A DNA stretch of 64,000 bases from Notospermus geniculatus (lineage: Eukaryota > Nemertea > Pilidiophora > Heteronemertea > Lineidae): NCBI GenBank assembly GCA_002633025.1, contig NMRB01000371.1, forward strand, positions 300,448 to 364,447, given 5' to 3'. Below the pieces are notes generated by a model. The model had not been told where the DNA came from. It worked only from the letters and a program-made list of their open reading frames with translations, and did no database searches. Shown in pieces: positions 34,983 to 45,182 of this stretch; the first letter of the stretch is position 1, and each line of letters begins with the position of its first letter. A program made the position numbers and the translations under genes.

Positions 34983-35367
34983 GGCTGAAAGGGTAAATGT
35001 CGTTCTGGGTATATACAAAGATTACCCAGGATCTCAGTCTTCACTAAAACAGTACCCTGGGTGTAGTCTCGGTAGCCGAACATCACCCAGCATCCGCAAT
35101 CAGTGCCTAGGAACGAGTCCTATTTAGAAATCCCGTGGAATCTCGCGGTCTCGCGTCGCGGTACTTGTTGAGTGTAGCTGTTCATGACATTCCTCAGCCG
35201 GTCATGTGCCCATGGGCGAGTCAATCACGAATCCAGGTGTCATTCGACGATGCTGGGTGATGTTCGGCTACCGGAAAGTACACCCAGGGTATTGTTTTAG
35301 TGAAGATTGAGATCCTGGGTAATCTTTGTACATGTATATACCCAGGACGACATTTACCCTTTCAGCC
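34983..35367. mobile_element. MITE inserted in BEL gag (GTCGTCCTGGGTA family)
   Basis: The ends GGCTGAAAGGGTAAATGTCG and CGACATTTACCCTTTCAGCC are exact inverses. The arms carry CCTGGGTATATACA and repeated CCTGGGTAATC words. It belongs to the same family as 43078-43724, where a 9-bp target duplication is clear. The flanks here are GTAGCTG and GTAGTTA, a degraded duplication. Confidence 0.75.
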
Positions 35368-35372
35368 GTAGT

Positions 35373-36437
35373 TATTCCCTCGGGTTGGAGAGTGGCGCCG
35401 GCCGTCGAGAAAAAGTAGCAATACCGGGCTCCTTTAAAAGTAGTGATATGAACACAGACGCTGCCACGCCTATGATTGTGGCTGGCGTTAAAAAGGATCG
35501 AGCCCATCTGCCTAAGATCGAACTTCCTAAATTTAGTGGCAATGTCATGGAGTGGACACCATTTTGGGACAAATTCAGCGCTCTTATAGATCAGTCTGGT
35601 TTGCCAAAAATTAGTAAATTCACGTACTTGGATTCCTTTCTTGAGGGTGACGCCAATGCCGTAACTGACGGAGTTTCTAATACCGTTGATCATTATGATA
35701 CCGCCAAGAATTTATTAGCAGAACGCTTTGGTCGAAAGGAAATATTGAGATTTGCCCATATACAGAGTTTGCTGAGTTTGAGTTCCGCTTCCAGCAGTAG
35801 TTCCAAACAGCCGGTAGTCCGGTCTATACGATTCTCTCCAGACACATATTAGAAGTTTAGAAACGTACGATATAAAAGGTAGTGATTTTGGTGTATTTCT
35901 AACCCCAATTGTCCTTTCTTGTTTGCCGGGATATATAAGACTGGAGTGGCCAGTGACTGCGATGGTAAAGAGTCTGATTTAGATAACGTGTTGGCCTTCT
36001 TGAAGAAAGAAATACGACGTCGTGATAGTGCATATCTGTGTTGTGAAGGGAAGACTGGTGAAGAGGTCTTGCCCTCAGCTGTAGCGTTACCGACCAATGC
36101 AGTTGATAGTACCAGTGAGTCGCAGTCGCCGGTTAGTCCTGAGGGAGGTGGTTCCGGTTCCCAGACGTGCGGAATTTGTGGTCGGAACCACGCAACGTAT
36201 AAGTGTTGGGATTTGGTCAATCTCTCAGTTCGCGAGTGCAAAAGAAAGATCATGAGGTGTACGTTGTGTTTTAGATGTTTGAGTCCGCGCCATCTTGCCA
36301 ACTGGTGTAGTGCCAAGTGTCGGAATTGCAGTGGTAACCACCATAGTCTGTTGCGTGAAACGGGACGACGGAGGGAACAGTCTAAGGGAAAATCCAAGTC
36401 TCGTGGTGGTAACAAAGAGAAAGAGTCGTGTTGGTGA
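35373..36437 (+). pseudogene. BEL gag: DUF1759 domain and zinc knuckles
   Basis: One frame to 35850 has the DUF1759 signature (LPKIELPKFSGNVMEWTPFW, then FLEGDANA and AERFGRKE). After a stop and frame change, the frame to 36437 has a CX2CX3HX4C knuckle (CGICGRNHATYKC) followed by the cysteine/histidine-rich CTLCFRCLSPRHLANWC and a CRNCSGNHH segment. Gag forms the particle and binds RNA through the knuckles. The stop near 35850 and the frame breaks make it non-functional. Confidence 0.8.
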
Positions 36438-36439
36438 CG

Positions 36440-36987
36440 TAGGAACTGAGAAAACGCCGTCGGATGTTACCACGTCTAATGTTAGCGCTGAAGGACAGTC
36501 TGTTCGTAGTGTCCTCCCTATTGTTAAAGTTCGTGTGATGGGTTCCAAGGGAGTCACTGACGCTAATCTGCTGTTCGATACAGGGTCGGATCATAGTTAT
36601 GTTACAGGTGACTTGGTCAAAAAGATTGGACCTAGGTTTGAAAACTCTGAATCCATTAGATTTGCGTCGCTTGGTGGTGGCATTTCTGATAAAAATGTGT
36701 TGAGAAATGTTTATTAATTGCAGGTGGCAAGTGTAGATGGTAGAAGTGTAGAAACCGTTCAGGCTGTGGAGGTGCCTGTCATTTGTGCTCCCATACAGAA
36801 ACCCGGTATACCTACCCATGTTTTGGAGTCATTTCAAGAAGCAGGTGTTGTGTTTTCCGAATGGGGTAATGCGAGTGAGACCAGCATTGATATCCTAGTG
36901 GGTATTGATGCATACTGGGACTTGATGAAGATAGGTTTGAAAAAACACAAGAATGGCTTGGTTGCCCAGGAAACTGCTTTGGGGTGA
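36440..36987 (+). pseudogene. BEL aspartic protease (Pao A17 / DUF1758 type)
   Basis: The frame around 36560-36600 has the catalytic motif LLFDTGSDHSYV. It is followed by a stop at 36715, and the fold resumes with DILVGIDAYWDLM near 36890, a typical DUF1758 motif. The protease would process the polyprotein. Two frames and stops at 36715 and 36985 show decay. Confidence 0.75.
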
Positions 36988-37093
36988 ATTCTGTCTGGGA
37001 GCATGAAGGTCACTGATAGATTGTCACATTGTATAGTGTCTCCCATCACATCCTGTGTGTGAACTGTGTTTCTGATACGGATGTCAGAAATTT

Positions 37094-38251
37094 TTGGAAT
37101 CTGTAGGAATTGGTAAAAATGAGAACTCTCCTTTAGATCCGGTACTGGAGAACTTTGAGAACTCTATCCAGTTCGTGAGCGATAGGTATGAGGTGGCGTT
37201 ACCTTGGAAGTCGGGCTTTATACCAGGGTCCCTATTGGATAATAGGCGCTCTGCTATGAAGCGGTTAGGTGTTTTGCCCAGGCATTTAGATCGAGATTCT
37301 GATATGAAGACAAAGTATAATGATGTGTTTCTTGAGTATGAGCAGGTCGGTTTCATACAGGAAGTTGATGAGAGCGAGTCACATGGAAATTACCCGGTCT
37401 ACTACTTGCCGCACAGGCCTGTTGTTAGAAATGATAGGGAATCTACTAAGGTCAGACCAGTGTTTGATGCGTCGGCCAACATCTCTCTCAGTGACTGTCT
37501 TGAAACTGGCCCTTCACTGGTCCCTAGTTTAGTGGAAATACTAATTAGATTCTGAAGGTGGCACGTGGCGCTAACTGCAGACATCACCAAGACATTTTTG
37601 CAAGTGGGAGTTAGACGGGAATACCAACCAGGATGTACATAGATTCTTGTGGGCTTACAATGGGTCAATTAAAGTCACATGCGTTTTGTACGGGTACCGT
37701 TTGGCAACAAAAGTAGCCCTTTCCTTCTAAACGCGACAATCAAGCATCACCTAGCATCTTATCCCCCTTTCTTGGGAGTGACAGAGTTGAAGGAAAACTT
37801 GTATGTCGACGATTGTCTGTCTCGTACAGATTCTGGCCGTGAAACGGCGGATTTGTTTGATCATAGTCAAGATGTCATGGCTGATGCAGGCATGAGTTTG
37901 GCAAAGTGTCATTCCAATAGTCAGTGCCTTGTTGTCATGTTTAGTCGAGAATCTGGTACCAATTGTTTGAAAAATTCGGATGTGAAAGTGTTAGGTCTGA
38001 AGTGGTTAGCTGATTTGGACCAGTTTGTGTTTAATGGTCTTGCTGGTCTCCAGGTCTCCACCCTAGTTTGTACGAAACGTACAGTGCTGAGTTTCATATC
38101 CAGACTCTTTGATCCATTAGGATTCCTGATGCCATTTTCCATGGCTGCCAGGATTCCTTTCCAGGATATTTGGACTTTGGGTCTGGATTGGGACTCAGTA
38201 TTACCAGATGAATTCGTGCCAGATTTTTGGCTTTGGTTGGAGACCTGGTAG
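37094..38251 (+). pseudogene. BEL reverse transcriptase
   Basis: RT blocks are readable in order: YYLPHRPVV and KVRPVFDASA (37400-37470), ADITKTFLQV (37577-37605, another frame), VRVPFGNKSSPFLLNATIKHHL (37685-37760), and the catalytic YVDD at about 37800-37815. A BEL-specific segment follows, FISRLFDPLGFLMPFS near 38100. The domain would copy the element RNA. Stops near 37553 and 37640 and a frame change make it dead. Gene order and motifs are those of BEL/Pao, not Ty3 or Ty1. Confidence 0.85.
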
Positions 38252-39640
38252 TCCTGGCAACTTGGAAGGTTCCCAGATGTTACTTTCCTGGTACTACCTG
38301 GAGTGATGTACAGGAAAACCTTGACATACACCTATTTTGTGATGCCTCGGAACGCGCGTATGGTGCCCGCGCGGTTTACCTCAGAGTACCAACTGCTAAG
38401 GCCAGTATAAGACGGCCATTTTAATAGCCAAGGCCAGAGTTGCTCCTCTGAGGAGACTGAGGATACCTAGTCTTGAATTGTTGGCTGCTCTCGTTGGTGC
38501 CAGATTGTTAAGACCGCCACCACCTCACAAGGTGGCGGTCTTCATTGGTTTCACTGGATTTCTCTCTCTCTCTCTCTCTCTCCCTCCAATCTGTGGTTTC
38601 GGCAGGATAACTAAAAAAATACGCCACGTATCGCGATGAAACTTTCAGGAGTTGTGGATATGCATGTTACACGGAAACCTATTGATTTTGGGGGTCATCC
38701 GCCAACAATGAACTGTTTAATTAGATGAAGTATGTTGTCCTAACGCATTTTACCTTTGCCCATGACGTCAACAACCCATGACGTCGGGCCTAAGAACGCA
38801 GCGTCACCACGACGTCGACCATGACGCTGCAGCGTCACTCGCCGCAGCGGGGTTTTCGCTGACGTCATCTCATCTCGGATCAAACTGTGACGCCACGCGC
38901 ACCACGTTTCAGGTCCTCTGGCCAATCAGAGATCGAAATGAATTTGGTCCGGTGCCATGATGTAGGCCTACCCGTATTTCGCGAAAAATGACACGCACAT
39001 TTGTCTGAAATCAATAACATTTAAATGGTCATGACCCGACAAGTTTACCAATTGTGAAATTTAGTAGGCCTGACTTTGAAAACAATAACCTCCTGCTCTT
39101 GGCTGCCGCGAAACACACAATCGCACTGTAAAGCCATGTACATCTAGACATCATAAATGTAGGCCTACACTGTAAATGACGCATGTTCAGTCCCAATATC
39201 ATCAGTTTCCATTGCCCTAACATATTTACAAAATTCATTCAGTGAATTTTCAAAGGCGCTCTTCAAATTGACTCGCAAGTCAATTTCTAGTTGACATTTG
39301 TGCTTGCGGGATTGAAGTTAGGCTACCGGGTATCATGTTCAGTGTTACTGTTGGACCGATTCCATGGTGGTGCTGGGTTGGTTGAGAAATGAGAATAGGA
39401 CTAAGTTACCAGTGTTTGTGGGTAATAGAGTTGCCGAAATTTTGGACCAGCCTAGCAAACTGGTTTCATGTGGAGGGTAGTCATAACCCCGCAGACCTGA
39501 TAACCAGAGGGTTATCAGCAAAAAAGTTGATGCCTCTCAGTTGTGGGTGAATGGTTTTGAGTTACCAGATGTGGAAATTTTGAGAAAACGGATTTCAGAA
39601 AATTCAGTTGCTGTAGACATTGCCAAGGAGGGGGCGGTTT
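38252..39640 (+). pseudogene. BEL RNase H region, split by a Helitron-like insertion
   Basis: The N-terminal part has IHLFCDASERAYGA (38325-38365) and IPSLELLAALVGARL (38465-38507). The second half resumes after the insertion with WTDSMVVLGWLRNENR (39345-39395) and FVGNRVAEI. RNase H removes the RNA strand during reverse transcription. Several stops (for example just after FVGNRVAEI) and frame changes are present. Confidence 0.75.
38508..39290 (+). mobile_element. Helitron-like non-autonomous insertion in BEL RNase H
   Basis: It opens with the hairpin TTAAGACCGCCACC...GGTGGCGGTCTT, includes a TC microsatellite (38560-38583), and ends with the hairpin AAATTGACTCGCAAGTCAATTT followed by CTAG (39287-39290) and TTG. 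RNase H coding resumes right after it. The 3' hairpin plus CTAG is Helitron-like. The 5' end lacks a clear TC, so the class is tentative. It contains no recognisable protein. Confidence 0.55.
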
Positions 39641-39662
39641 CCCAGACTTTGGTGTCGGTCAT

Positions 39663-40312
39663 GTGGAGAGATTGTTCCCTGTAGAGAGATGGTCTGCGTT
39701 TGATAAGGCTTTACGGGTAACTGCCTTTTTCAAGAAGGCAATGAACCTCAAGAAAAAGAAGGTTCAGTTGAAATCTGGTGTATCTTGTGTCAGTAAGCCT
39801 AATGAGTTATTTTTTTCTATTTCAGCTGTGACGCGGAGAGAGGGTTGATGGAGTGCTGTACACGTGATGCCGTCCCCTTGACTTTTGCAGGAGTTGACCA
39901 GAGCCAAGTTGTTGCCTTTCCAGCATGCTCAGAGGGAACATTTATTACCCGGAGTTGTGTGCACTGAGAGATGGCCGTGTCATACCAAGAACTTCCTTCA
40001 TTTGAAGTTGTATCCCTTCCTAGCGGATGATGGTTTGTTGAGGGTGCGTGGCAGATTGCAGTTATCTGCTTTGTGTTACGAGGAAAAGCCCCCATCATCC
40101 TCCCATACTGCCATCTTTCATTGGTAGACGATTAGCCAAAACTGTAAAGAAGTATTGTGTTCCTTGCCAGGTACAAGATGCTGCTGCGTGCAACAGTCCA
40201 GTTGCACCGCTCCCCTCTCTCCGTGTCATGAAGGCAGCTGCGTTAACCATTACTGGTTTGGACTACGCGGGGCCTTTGTACTGCTCTGATGAACCTGGCC
40301 GAAAGAAGTACA
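39663..40312 (+). pseudogene. BEL integrase N-terminal and zinc-binding region
   Basis: Fragments in changing frames include HAQREHLLPGVV, LADDGLLRVRGRLQ (40025-40060) and RRLAKTVKKYCVPCQV (40128-40170). The last carries the CxxC of the HHCC zinc-binding domain. The core domain begins with GLDYAGPLY (40255-40280), which includes the first catalytic aspartate. The integrase would join element DNA to the host. The next insertion cuts it at 40312. Confidence 0.7.
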
Positions 40313-41350
40313 CCCTTAGTCAAAAGTAAATAGACAGCTACTAAATTCAATATTTCCTAATATAGCAGCGAGGCACAATTTTTCTTTTTATTTCCATTGA
40401 TAACAATTGCTTTGGCACCTTCTTACACCAAAATAATCTTGCTGTCCTTTGAACTGATTTTTTGGTGAAAGTTTCAATTTTCATCAAAAAAAGTGATTTT
40501 TTATTCGGGATTTGTTGGTGATCGCACGTATGCCATCTTGAAGCACATTTGTTTCTGAGTAGAATCTAGCTTTCGGATCCCATGGATCTGTAGGGGGGAC
40601 AAAGTTACAGAGGGACTTTTGCAGTGATTTTGTTCGGTTAGCCAAGTTCGATCTTCCGCGTGCTCTTCCGTATTTCATACTGACGAAGTGATGAATATTC
40701 AGCAGTTCTCCGTCACAAAGCGCACGCTCGGGGCAAACCACATTGATTGGCGTTGCATCATTATTATTGATTATATTGTGCACTATAGTTTAGTTTTGAA
40801 CGGGCAAACATGCTTTGTGGTTAGCTGTCTGCGGTAATCGCCTATAGCTCGAAACGTCATCCCGGGCCCACTTATGCCTTATTGTTATTCACATTATGTC
40901 TTATTGAAATTCCAAAGGCTCAGTGAAATAGGCCCAGTATGAATAGCGATTATTATTCATGACCCTGAACTTGCCGCGTCACAACTGGTTGGTTATGAAT
41001 GTGGTGTCAGACTGTCAACTGGAAAACCCTAAAATTGCCTGTAAGAAACCATCAATAACTCGGTTGCAGAAGCTTCAATTCTTTATTTCAAAATATCATT
41101 GTGTCTGGAAACAGTAGAGCTGTAAAATGCTCAGGTTCTCGATTTTGCGAAGGCGATAATAAAAAACCTCATTTTTTGACAAAATTTCAATCTTTCACCA
41201 AAAAGCCACTAAACTGTATACCTGGGTCATTTCGGTGGAAAGAGGTGCCGAAGCAGTTGTTATGAGTGAGTATAAAAAGAAAAAATGCGTTTCATTAATA
41301 TTAAAAGAAATATTGAATTTAGTAGCTGTCTATTTACTTTTGACTAAGGG
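40313..41350. mobile_element. 1-kb non-autonomous element with 44-bp TIRs in BEL integrase
   Basis: The ends CCCTTAGTCAAAAGTAAATA and inverse are perfect TIRs for about 44 bp, up to ATATTTC. Joining the sequence on either side restores the integrase frame, which marks it as an insertion. The target duplication is unclear (TACA to the left, TGCA to the right). No protein motif is seen inside. Sequences near 40450-40500 and 41165-41205 form a second inverted pair. Confidence 0.75.
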
Positions 41351-42291
41351 TGCACATACTTCTGTTGACTTGCGCCATAATACGTGCCGTGCATCTGGAA
41401 TTGGCTGATTCCTTGGGGTTGATCGACTTTGTGTTAGCTATTCGTAGATTTGTCGCTAGGAGAGGCCTGCCAAGGGTTTTCTTTTCTGACAACGCTAAGA
41501 CATTCATTGCAGCTAAGTTCGAGTTGCGGGAGATTTTTATTCTCATTGTCCCCAACTTGGAAGTTCATAGTACCCCGTTCTCCCTGGTGGGGAGGATGGT
41601 GGGAACGCTCAGGGGCGTCGGAGCGTTTTGCCTATGGATGTCGTCTGGGGGGGCTGAAATTTGCAATGGAACTGGGGGAGCCTCACGCGACAAAGAAAGG
41701 TGCATGACACCAGCACCGAAGGCGCGAAGCCGCAGCGGGGGGGGGGGGTCTGGGGGTCCTCCCACAGAAAAATTTTACGATGAAACACCCTTAGATGCGA
41801 TTTCCTGGCATCTGACAGCAGATTATATAGCATCTCTACAATACCATATTTTTGGGAGATTTTTATTTGACGTGCGTTTGCTCTGTGCCTTTGACCCGAT
41901 GTTAAAAACACAACATTTTCAGCAAAAAAGTGAGGGGGCTATAGCCCCCCCAGCCCCCCTGCTCCGTCCGACGCCCCTGAACGCTGCGTTCGTACTGTCA
42001 AGCGTTCTCTGCGGAAGACCATTGGTAGGAGCTCTCTGGAAAAGATTGAGTTAGTGACAGTTCTAGTCGAAATTGAGGCATGCGTGAATTAACGTCCGTT
42101 GACGTTTGTCGGAGACACCTTGGAGTCAGCCAATCCCCTCACTCCTTCCCATTTCTTCATTGGGAAAAGTTCTAGTTTCATTGTTGATGAGAGTAACTTG
42201 GAGGATGCGGAACCGGTGGTCACCTCTGCTGATTTGAAGGAACGAGCTGTGTTACAGGATGTTAGATTACAACAGTGTTGGCAGACTGTTG
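41351..42291 (+). pseudogene. BEL integrase catalytic core and C-terminus
   Basis: Readable are HILLLTCAIIRAVHLELADS, then FFSDNAKTF with the second catalytic aspartate (41480-41515). In another frame, FIVPRSPWWGGWWER brings the catalytic glutamate (about 41598-41603), directly before a hAT-like insertion. After it come RTVKRSLRK and, from 42099, LTPSHFFIGKSS, a BEL integrase C-terminal motif. At least one frameshift (near 41530-41560) and a TAA at 42089 are present. Confidence 0.75.
41610..41979. mobile_element. hAT-like MITE in the integrase core
   Basis: The ends CAGGGGCGTCGGA and TCCGACGCCCCTG are exact inverses. The 6-bp repeat AACGCT flanks it (41604-41609 and 41980-41985). CAGGGGCG termini are typical of hAT elements, although those usually make 8-bp duplications. 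The 370-bp interior has C/G runs and GCGATTTCCTGGCATCT, similar to the 27020-27299 MITE. Confidence 0.75.
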
Positions 42292-42520
42292 TAACCTCTT
42301 TCTGTACGCGCCACGAAGACTGCTTGCTTGCATGATGACAATTCCGATCGCTTTATTTCTTCATGGAGATCTTCAAAACCACGGCGGCTTTATTGTAGAT
42401 CGGTGTCGTTGTTTGCAAGCAGTCTTCGTGGCGCGTACAGAAAGAGGTTGGCGAATCGCCCAGAGGGTTGTGGGTTCGAATCTCGGTGCCATCACATGTT
42501 ATTTTTCGTTTTTTCTCATT
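42292..42520. repeat. Inverted repeat and tRNA-like SINE fragment in BEL 3' coding end
   Basis: CCTCTTTCTGTACGCGCCAC and the following bases to CTGCTTGC (42294-42326) are repeated in inverse at 42416-42448. The inverse arm continues into a pol III type B-box GGGTTCGAATCTC (about 42472-42484). This looks like a SINE head with a duplicated, inverted piece. It cuts the BEL C-terminus. Confidence 0.6.
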
Positions 42521-43077
42521 TGGCAGCTGTGCTGAGATGTTTACTGGTCAAGAGCGTGGTGGCAAGTGAAACCAACTGTGACCGTCCGAGAGGGTGTATC
42601 GTTTTCAGAGGTAGTTTGGAAGTACCTTCTGGCTGTTCGTAATTTCTACCTCTGCCGCTTGGGGTTTATATCTATTAAGTTCAGCTTTAAGAGCTGTGTT
42701 TCTAATGGTCACTTTTCTTGACTGTTATTTATTTTTCGGTTATAAATTTGAAATTGTTAAGTGTTTGGTAGTTGGCTGGTTGTCTAGTTTCACCCATGTC
42801 CTTATAGAGTTGATCTGTATAGAGGCTATGCACGTGACGTCATCAGCCAGCGTGACGCCATGTTGGATGGAACTGCGCAGCGCTTTTGACGGTTTTTGCC
42901 TGCGCAGTTCCATCCAGCGTCGCGTCATACCCATTGATGACGTCATTTTATGACGTCAGTGCATAGCCTCTATAGTCAGTTAATTGTTTGTGAGCCGTGT
43001 GACTCTTTTAGGGTTAAATTCGTATCTTAAGAATTGGTTTAATTAACAATCTTACAATTTAAATGACAGTTATTATT
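42521..43077 (+). other. BEL tail and 3' UTR
   Basis: A frame ending VVWKYLLAVRNFYLC near 42610-42660 resembles the W..YL.AVRN tail of BEL integrases. After it the DNA is AT-rich and non-coding, with the TA-flanked MITE at 42820-42972. Confidence 0.45.
42820..42972. mobile_element. TA-flanked MITE (TAGAGGCTATGCAC termini)
   Basis: Inverted ends TAGAGGCTATGCAC / GTGCATAGCCTCTA with TA on both sides (42818-42819 and 42973-42974) indicate a Tc1/mariner-type MITE. The arms contain GTGACGTCA and GGATGGAACTGCGCAG in inverse. Confidence 0.8.
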
Positions 43078-43724
43078 GCTGAATCGGTTAATGTCGTCCT
43101 GGGTACACCTCATTATTACCCAGGGTAATCCTGGGTAATCCTTTTTGTTACCCAGGATCGTCCTGGGTAACAAATAAGGTACCTTAACATTACCCAGTTT
43201 TAAAATCCGCGCCATTTTCCACCTGCGCCCGAGGTTGTGGTACGTGCGTTCACATTCTCGTTGGCAATTGCCCCTCCCAGTGCATATCATGGTGTCGCGT
43301 GCAAGCCACTTCAGTTCCGCATCAACTTTGACACCTGATTTCAACTTGTATCTACCATTATCGACATCCACCAGATTTTTCTTCAGCTCTCTTCCTTTTG
43401 AAATGAAAATTCCATCCCTATAGGATGGAATAGATTGCAAATACGCCTGTAAATCGCAGTCCTTAACACGAGTAGCCATTCTGACAGCTGCTGACAATCA
43501 CCAGGTCAAAATGCACGTGTATAAATTTGTGGCGGGCTACAATAAGATACTAGTAGTAGCCTACCGTACCTCGAGCGCAGGTGGAAAATGGCGCGGATTT
43601 CAAACTGGGTAATGTTAAGGTACCTTATTTATACCCAGGATCGTCCTGGGTAACAAAAAGGATTACCCAGAATACCCAGGGTAATAATGAGGTGTACCCA
43701 GGACGACATCAACACCGATTCAGC
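43078..43724. mobile_element. MITE with 9-bp target duplication (GTCGTCCTGGGTA family)
   Basis: The ends GCTGAATCGG / CCGATTCAGC are followed by GTCGTCCTGGGTACACCTCA in both arms. The exact 9-bp duplication GTTATTATT flanks it (43069-43077 and 43725-43733). Nine-base duplications and long TIRs suggest the Mutator group. The second family member is at 34983-35367. Repeated CCTGGGTAA words fill the sub-terminal DNA. Confidence 0.85.
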
Positions 43725-43747
43725 GTTATTATTGGAGTGCCTCCAAT

Positions 43748-43757
43748 AGGGGGAAAA
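43748..43757 (+). promoter_or_regulatory. Polypurine tract of the BEL element
   Basis: AGGGGGAAAA lies directly before the TG of the 3' LTR, where plus-strand DNA synthesis of LTR retrotransposons starts. Confidence 0.8.
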
Positions 43758-44088
43758 TGTTGTGGAATACGATCACATTCCTTTACGGACTACTGCTTGA
43801 TGACATTCCTTTACGGTCCACTGTTTACATAGTTCTCAAAATCTGATCTAGGCCTACTTGTTCCCCTTTTTCATTGTGTAATCTGTGAGTTGTCAGTTAG
43901 TCATGTTTTAGTCATGCTTATTCAGGCTTTCCCTAATATTATGAAATCTTTCCTAATAAACAGCTTTGTATTGGGTCCCTTTATTCTTGGGCCTACAAAT
44001 TGGAATTCTTTTGTATAAACTTGGCAATTGCCATACATCCTTCGTTCGGTGTACTTCTTCCGAGCCTGGTTCAGGACCGTCCTGAACA
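43758..44088 (+). repeat. 3' LTR of the BEL element
   Basis: It starts TGTTGTGGAATACG and ends GTCCTGAACA. It matches 24475-24810 plus 32627-32637, with scattered differences and without the 14-bp segment of the 5' copy. The differences between two LTRs that were identical at insertion allow an age estimate. Confidence 0.88.
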
Positions 44089-44990
44089 ACCCCAAACCAT
44101 GCTTATTGAGTTTCTAAGGCCGGGTTTACATCGGATGACACACGACACAAACACGAAGGCGAACAATGGCTTCACAAAGGATTCATCCCCATGAAACCTT
44201 TGTTCGCCTGCGTGTTCGAGTCGCGTGTCATCCGATGTAAACTCAGCCTTACGGGCATGTTCCTATCTGTCTATAATACATTTGTAGTGTCTCCAGTATG
44301 CCGTTTCGAAGTTTCCTGTACATTAGATACTTCTAAATGTCAGCCATGTTGGAACAGCTAAGACGTTGCCATAGCAACCCGAAACCATGCTTATTGAGTT
44401 TCTGAGGGACATGTTCCTACATGTTTATAAGACATTTGTAGTGTCTACAGTAAGCCGTTTCAAGGTTCACTGTACATATATTTCTAGGAGACAACAATGT
44501 TGGATTAACAGCTAAGAGATTGCCATAGTAACCCGAAACCACACTTATTAGGTTTCTAAGGGGCCTGTTCCTATCTGTCTATAATACATTTGTAGGGTCT
44601 GCAGTGAGCCGTTTGAAAGTTCCCTGTACATTAGATACTTCTAACTGACAGCCATATTGGATTAACAGCTAAGACGTTGCCATAGCAACTCCAAACCATG
44701 CTTGTTGAGTTTCTAAGGGGCATGTTCCTATCTCTTTATGATACATTTGTCGGGTCTGCAGTGAGCCACTTCAAAGTTCCCTGTACACTGACATAACAAA
44801 ATAGCAGACATATTGGTTTTATGCTAATTACTGGCAAACTGGCAAATTCAGTGAGTGGCAACAATTAAATTATGTTTGCCAATTGGGTGACGCTGATACT
44901 TTTATGAAGTCAAAACGTAGTTACCAGGTGGTGACCACGAAAGTCAAAATCTAGGCTCTTTCAGATTTTGTCTCTCAGTCTATCAATCTT
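44089..44990 (-). repeat. Satellite and single-copy flank, inverted relative to 16130-16790
   Basis: About five units of the roughly 145-bp repeat run to near 44800, then the sequence matches 16130-16280 in reverse (GGCAAATT, AATTAAATTATGTTTGCC). The first part of the same block is at 24390-24474. The BEL element was therefore inserted into this copy of the repeat. Confidence 0.8.
44118..44248. mobile_element. MITE (GGCTGACTTTACATCGGATG family), copy 2
   Basis: Inverted ends GGCCGGGTTTACATCGGATG / CATCCGATGTAAACTCAGCC are flanked by TAA and TTA. The internal GGCGAACAATGGCTTCACAAAGGATTC matches 32043-32162. It interrupts one satellite unit at CTAAGGGGCATG. A three-base A/T-centred target suggests the PIF/Harbinger group. 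Confidence 0.75.
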
Positions 44991-45149
44991 CCAACCAACC
45001 GCTGACCTGGCCAATCATTTATGCAATCAATAAAATTACTAACAGATCATTTTTTCCAAAATCACACCTCTTTTCCTTCATTTCAATCAACATCTCTTGT
45101 ATAGGTGTACATAGCTCTAATTTTACCACCACTTACAGGGACGGTCTTT

Positions 45150-45182
45150 AAATTGACTGTCAAGTCAATTTCACAGATCTAG
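45150..45182 (+). mobile_element. Helitron-type 3' terminus
   Basis: The hairpin AAATTGACT-GTC-AAGTCAATTT is followed by CACAGAT and CTAG (45179-45182), then T. It has the same architecture as 9325-9358. The 5' end was not located. Confidence 0.55.

Larger units (their letters stand above)
24475..44088 (+). mobile_element. BEL/Pao LTR retrotransposon with nested insertions (19.6 kb)
   Basis: The outer ends are LTRs starting TGTTGTGGAATACG (24475 and 43758) and ending GTCCTGAACA (32637 and 44088). The flanks ACCTC (24470-24474) and ACCCC (44089-44093) form a near-perfect 5-bp target duplication. They also rejoin one satellite unit (...CCACAGCAACC / CCAAACCATGC...) across the whole insertion. 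A primer-binding site follows the 5' LTR and a purine tract precedes the 3' LTR. The interior keeps gag (DUF1759-like), zinc knuckles, aspartic protease, RT, RNase H and integrase in BEL order. All coding parts carry stops and frameshifts. At least eight separate secondary insertions account for most of the length. Confidence 0.85.

Noticed and set aside
40484-40783. 99-codon minus-strand ORF inside the integrase insertion
   Set aside because: No transposase motif is seen; the frame lies in a short non-autonomous element and could be chance. It would be worth a search only if other copies keep it open.
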